This document shows, piece by piece, positions 51,588-51,803 of a stretch of 51,803 bases of DNA. Where the stretch lies: assembly GCA_014695345.1 (NCBI GenBank), contig JACJOC010000063.1, positions 1-51,803 of the forward strand. Direction: 5' to 3'. Made by a program: the position numbers and the translations under genes. Below the pieces are notes generated by a model. It ran no database searches. It was not told the origin of the DNA and worked only from the letters and a program-made list of their open reading frames with translations. Numbering within the stretch: position 1 is the first letter of the stretch; each line of letters starts with the position of its first letter. This DNA is from Cyanobacteria bacterium FACHB-471. GTDB lineage: Bacteria; Cyanobacteriota; Cyanobacteriia; Elainellales; Elainellaceae.

Positions 51588-51803
51588 AAAGTTATGTCCC
51601 TCCTGCATCCTGTTACTTTAACTACTACCTTACTAAAGAATTTTACTGCCGCCTATGAAGACTTCGGTAAGGTTAATGGTTAGAAAGGGTAAGGGCGATC
51701 GCTCAAATCTGTCTGCTTAGTTGCAGAAACCAGCAAGCTCTAATTGCCATAGCGGTCATCGCCATATTTAAGCGCTACATCGACCAAGAGGTATTTCTAC
51801 AGC

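Noticed and set aside
51609-51803. Possible 3' end of another minus-strand gene (frame ending near 51739, reading LVDVALKYGDDRYGN)
   Set aside because: The segment looks protein-like, but an in-frame TAG lies only a few codons upstream and the window ends, so a gene cannot be supported.

Overview
The window reads as chromosomal DNA of a filamentous cyanobacterium, probably Leptolyngbya- or Oscillatoria-like. The HIP1 octamer GCGATCGC or its core recurs throughout. There is a PsaJ-like photosystem I subunit gene, a PEP-CTERM protein, two-partner-secretion and CHAT-domain proteins of the cyanobacterial type, and a glycosyltransferase operon headed by an HpsE-like protein (HpsE is known from hormogonium polysaccharide). 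No rRNA, CRISPR array or replication origin was seen. The one tRNA is tRNA-Arg(CCT).

Layout. 1-2.8 kb is a worn accessory patch: a lone response regulator, a Rad52/Rad22-like annealing protein, an ORF broken by one stop, a truncated gene and an IS6-type transposase remnant. 2.8-12.7 kb is mostly housekeeping: a large membrane protein, a GAF-GGDEF diguanylate cyclase, tRNA-Arg, a glycogen-debranching-type glucosidase, a 2-Cys peroxiredoxin with a visible promoter and palindrome, a MITE-like repeat, a MntA/HepT toxin-antitoxin pair and a DUF218 protein. 12.7-14.5 kb is a decayed zone: a broken gene, a 21-bp repeat array whose reading frame spells leucine-rich heptads, and a 941-bp IS5-family element inserted inside that array. 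14.5-23 kb holds an aldo/keto reductase, a second MITE copy, a GAF-LuxR regulator, a GDSL hydrolase, a triple DUF3574 PEP-CTERM protein, an orphan sugar ABC permease and several very small membrane-protein genes, including a divergent psaJ.

23-31.5 kb carries a sensor kinase that fuses a urea/amide-type binding domain to GAF and histidine kinase modules, a facing response regulator, and then a compact three-gene biosynthetic cassette: a cytochrome b5-fused fatty-acid desaturase, a type III polyketide synthase and a SyrD/PvdE-type ABC exporter. This cassette is the best candidate for an undescribed system: a modified-lipid or phenolic-lipid pathway with its own exporter.

31.5-46.7 kb is a secretion and surface block. 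It holds two paralogous beta-helix/Ig-like/CBM/RTX proteins, a TpsB outer-membrane transporter, a 1396-residue TpsA haemagglutinin-like protein and a divergent TPR-CHAT protein. 46.8-51.6 kb is a three-glycosyltransferase exopolysaccharide operon followed by a DUF928 exported protein. Assignments rest on motifs read by eye; no database search was run.
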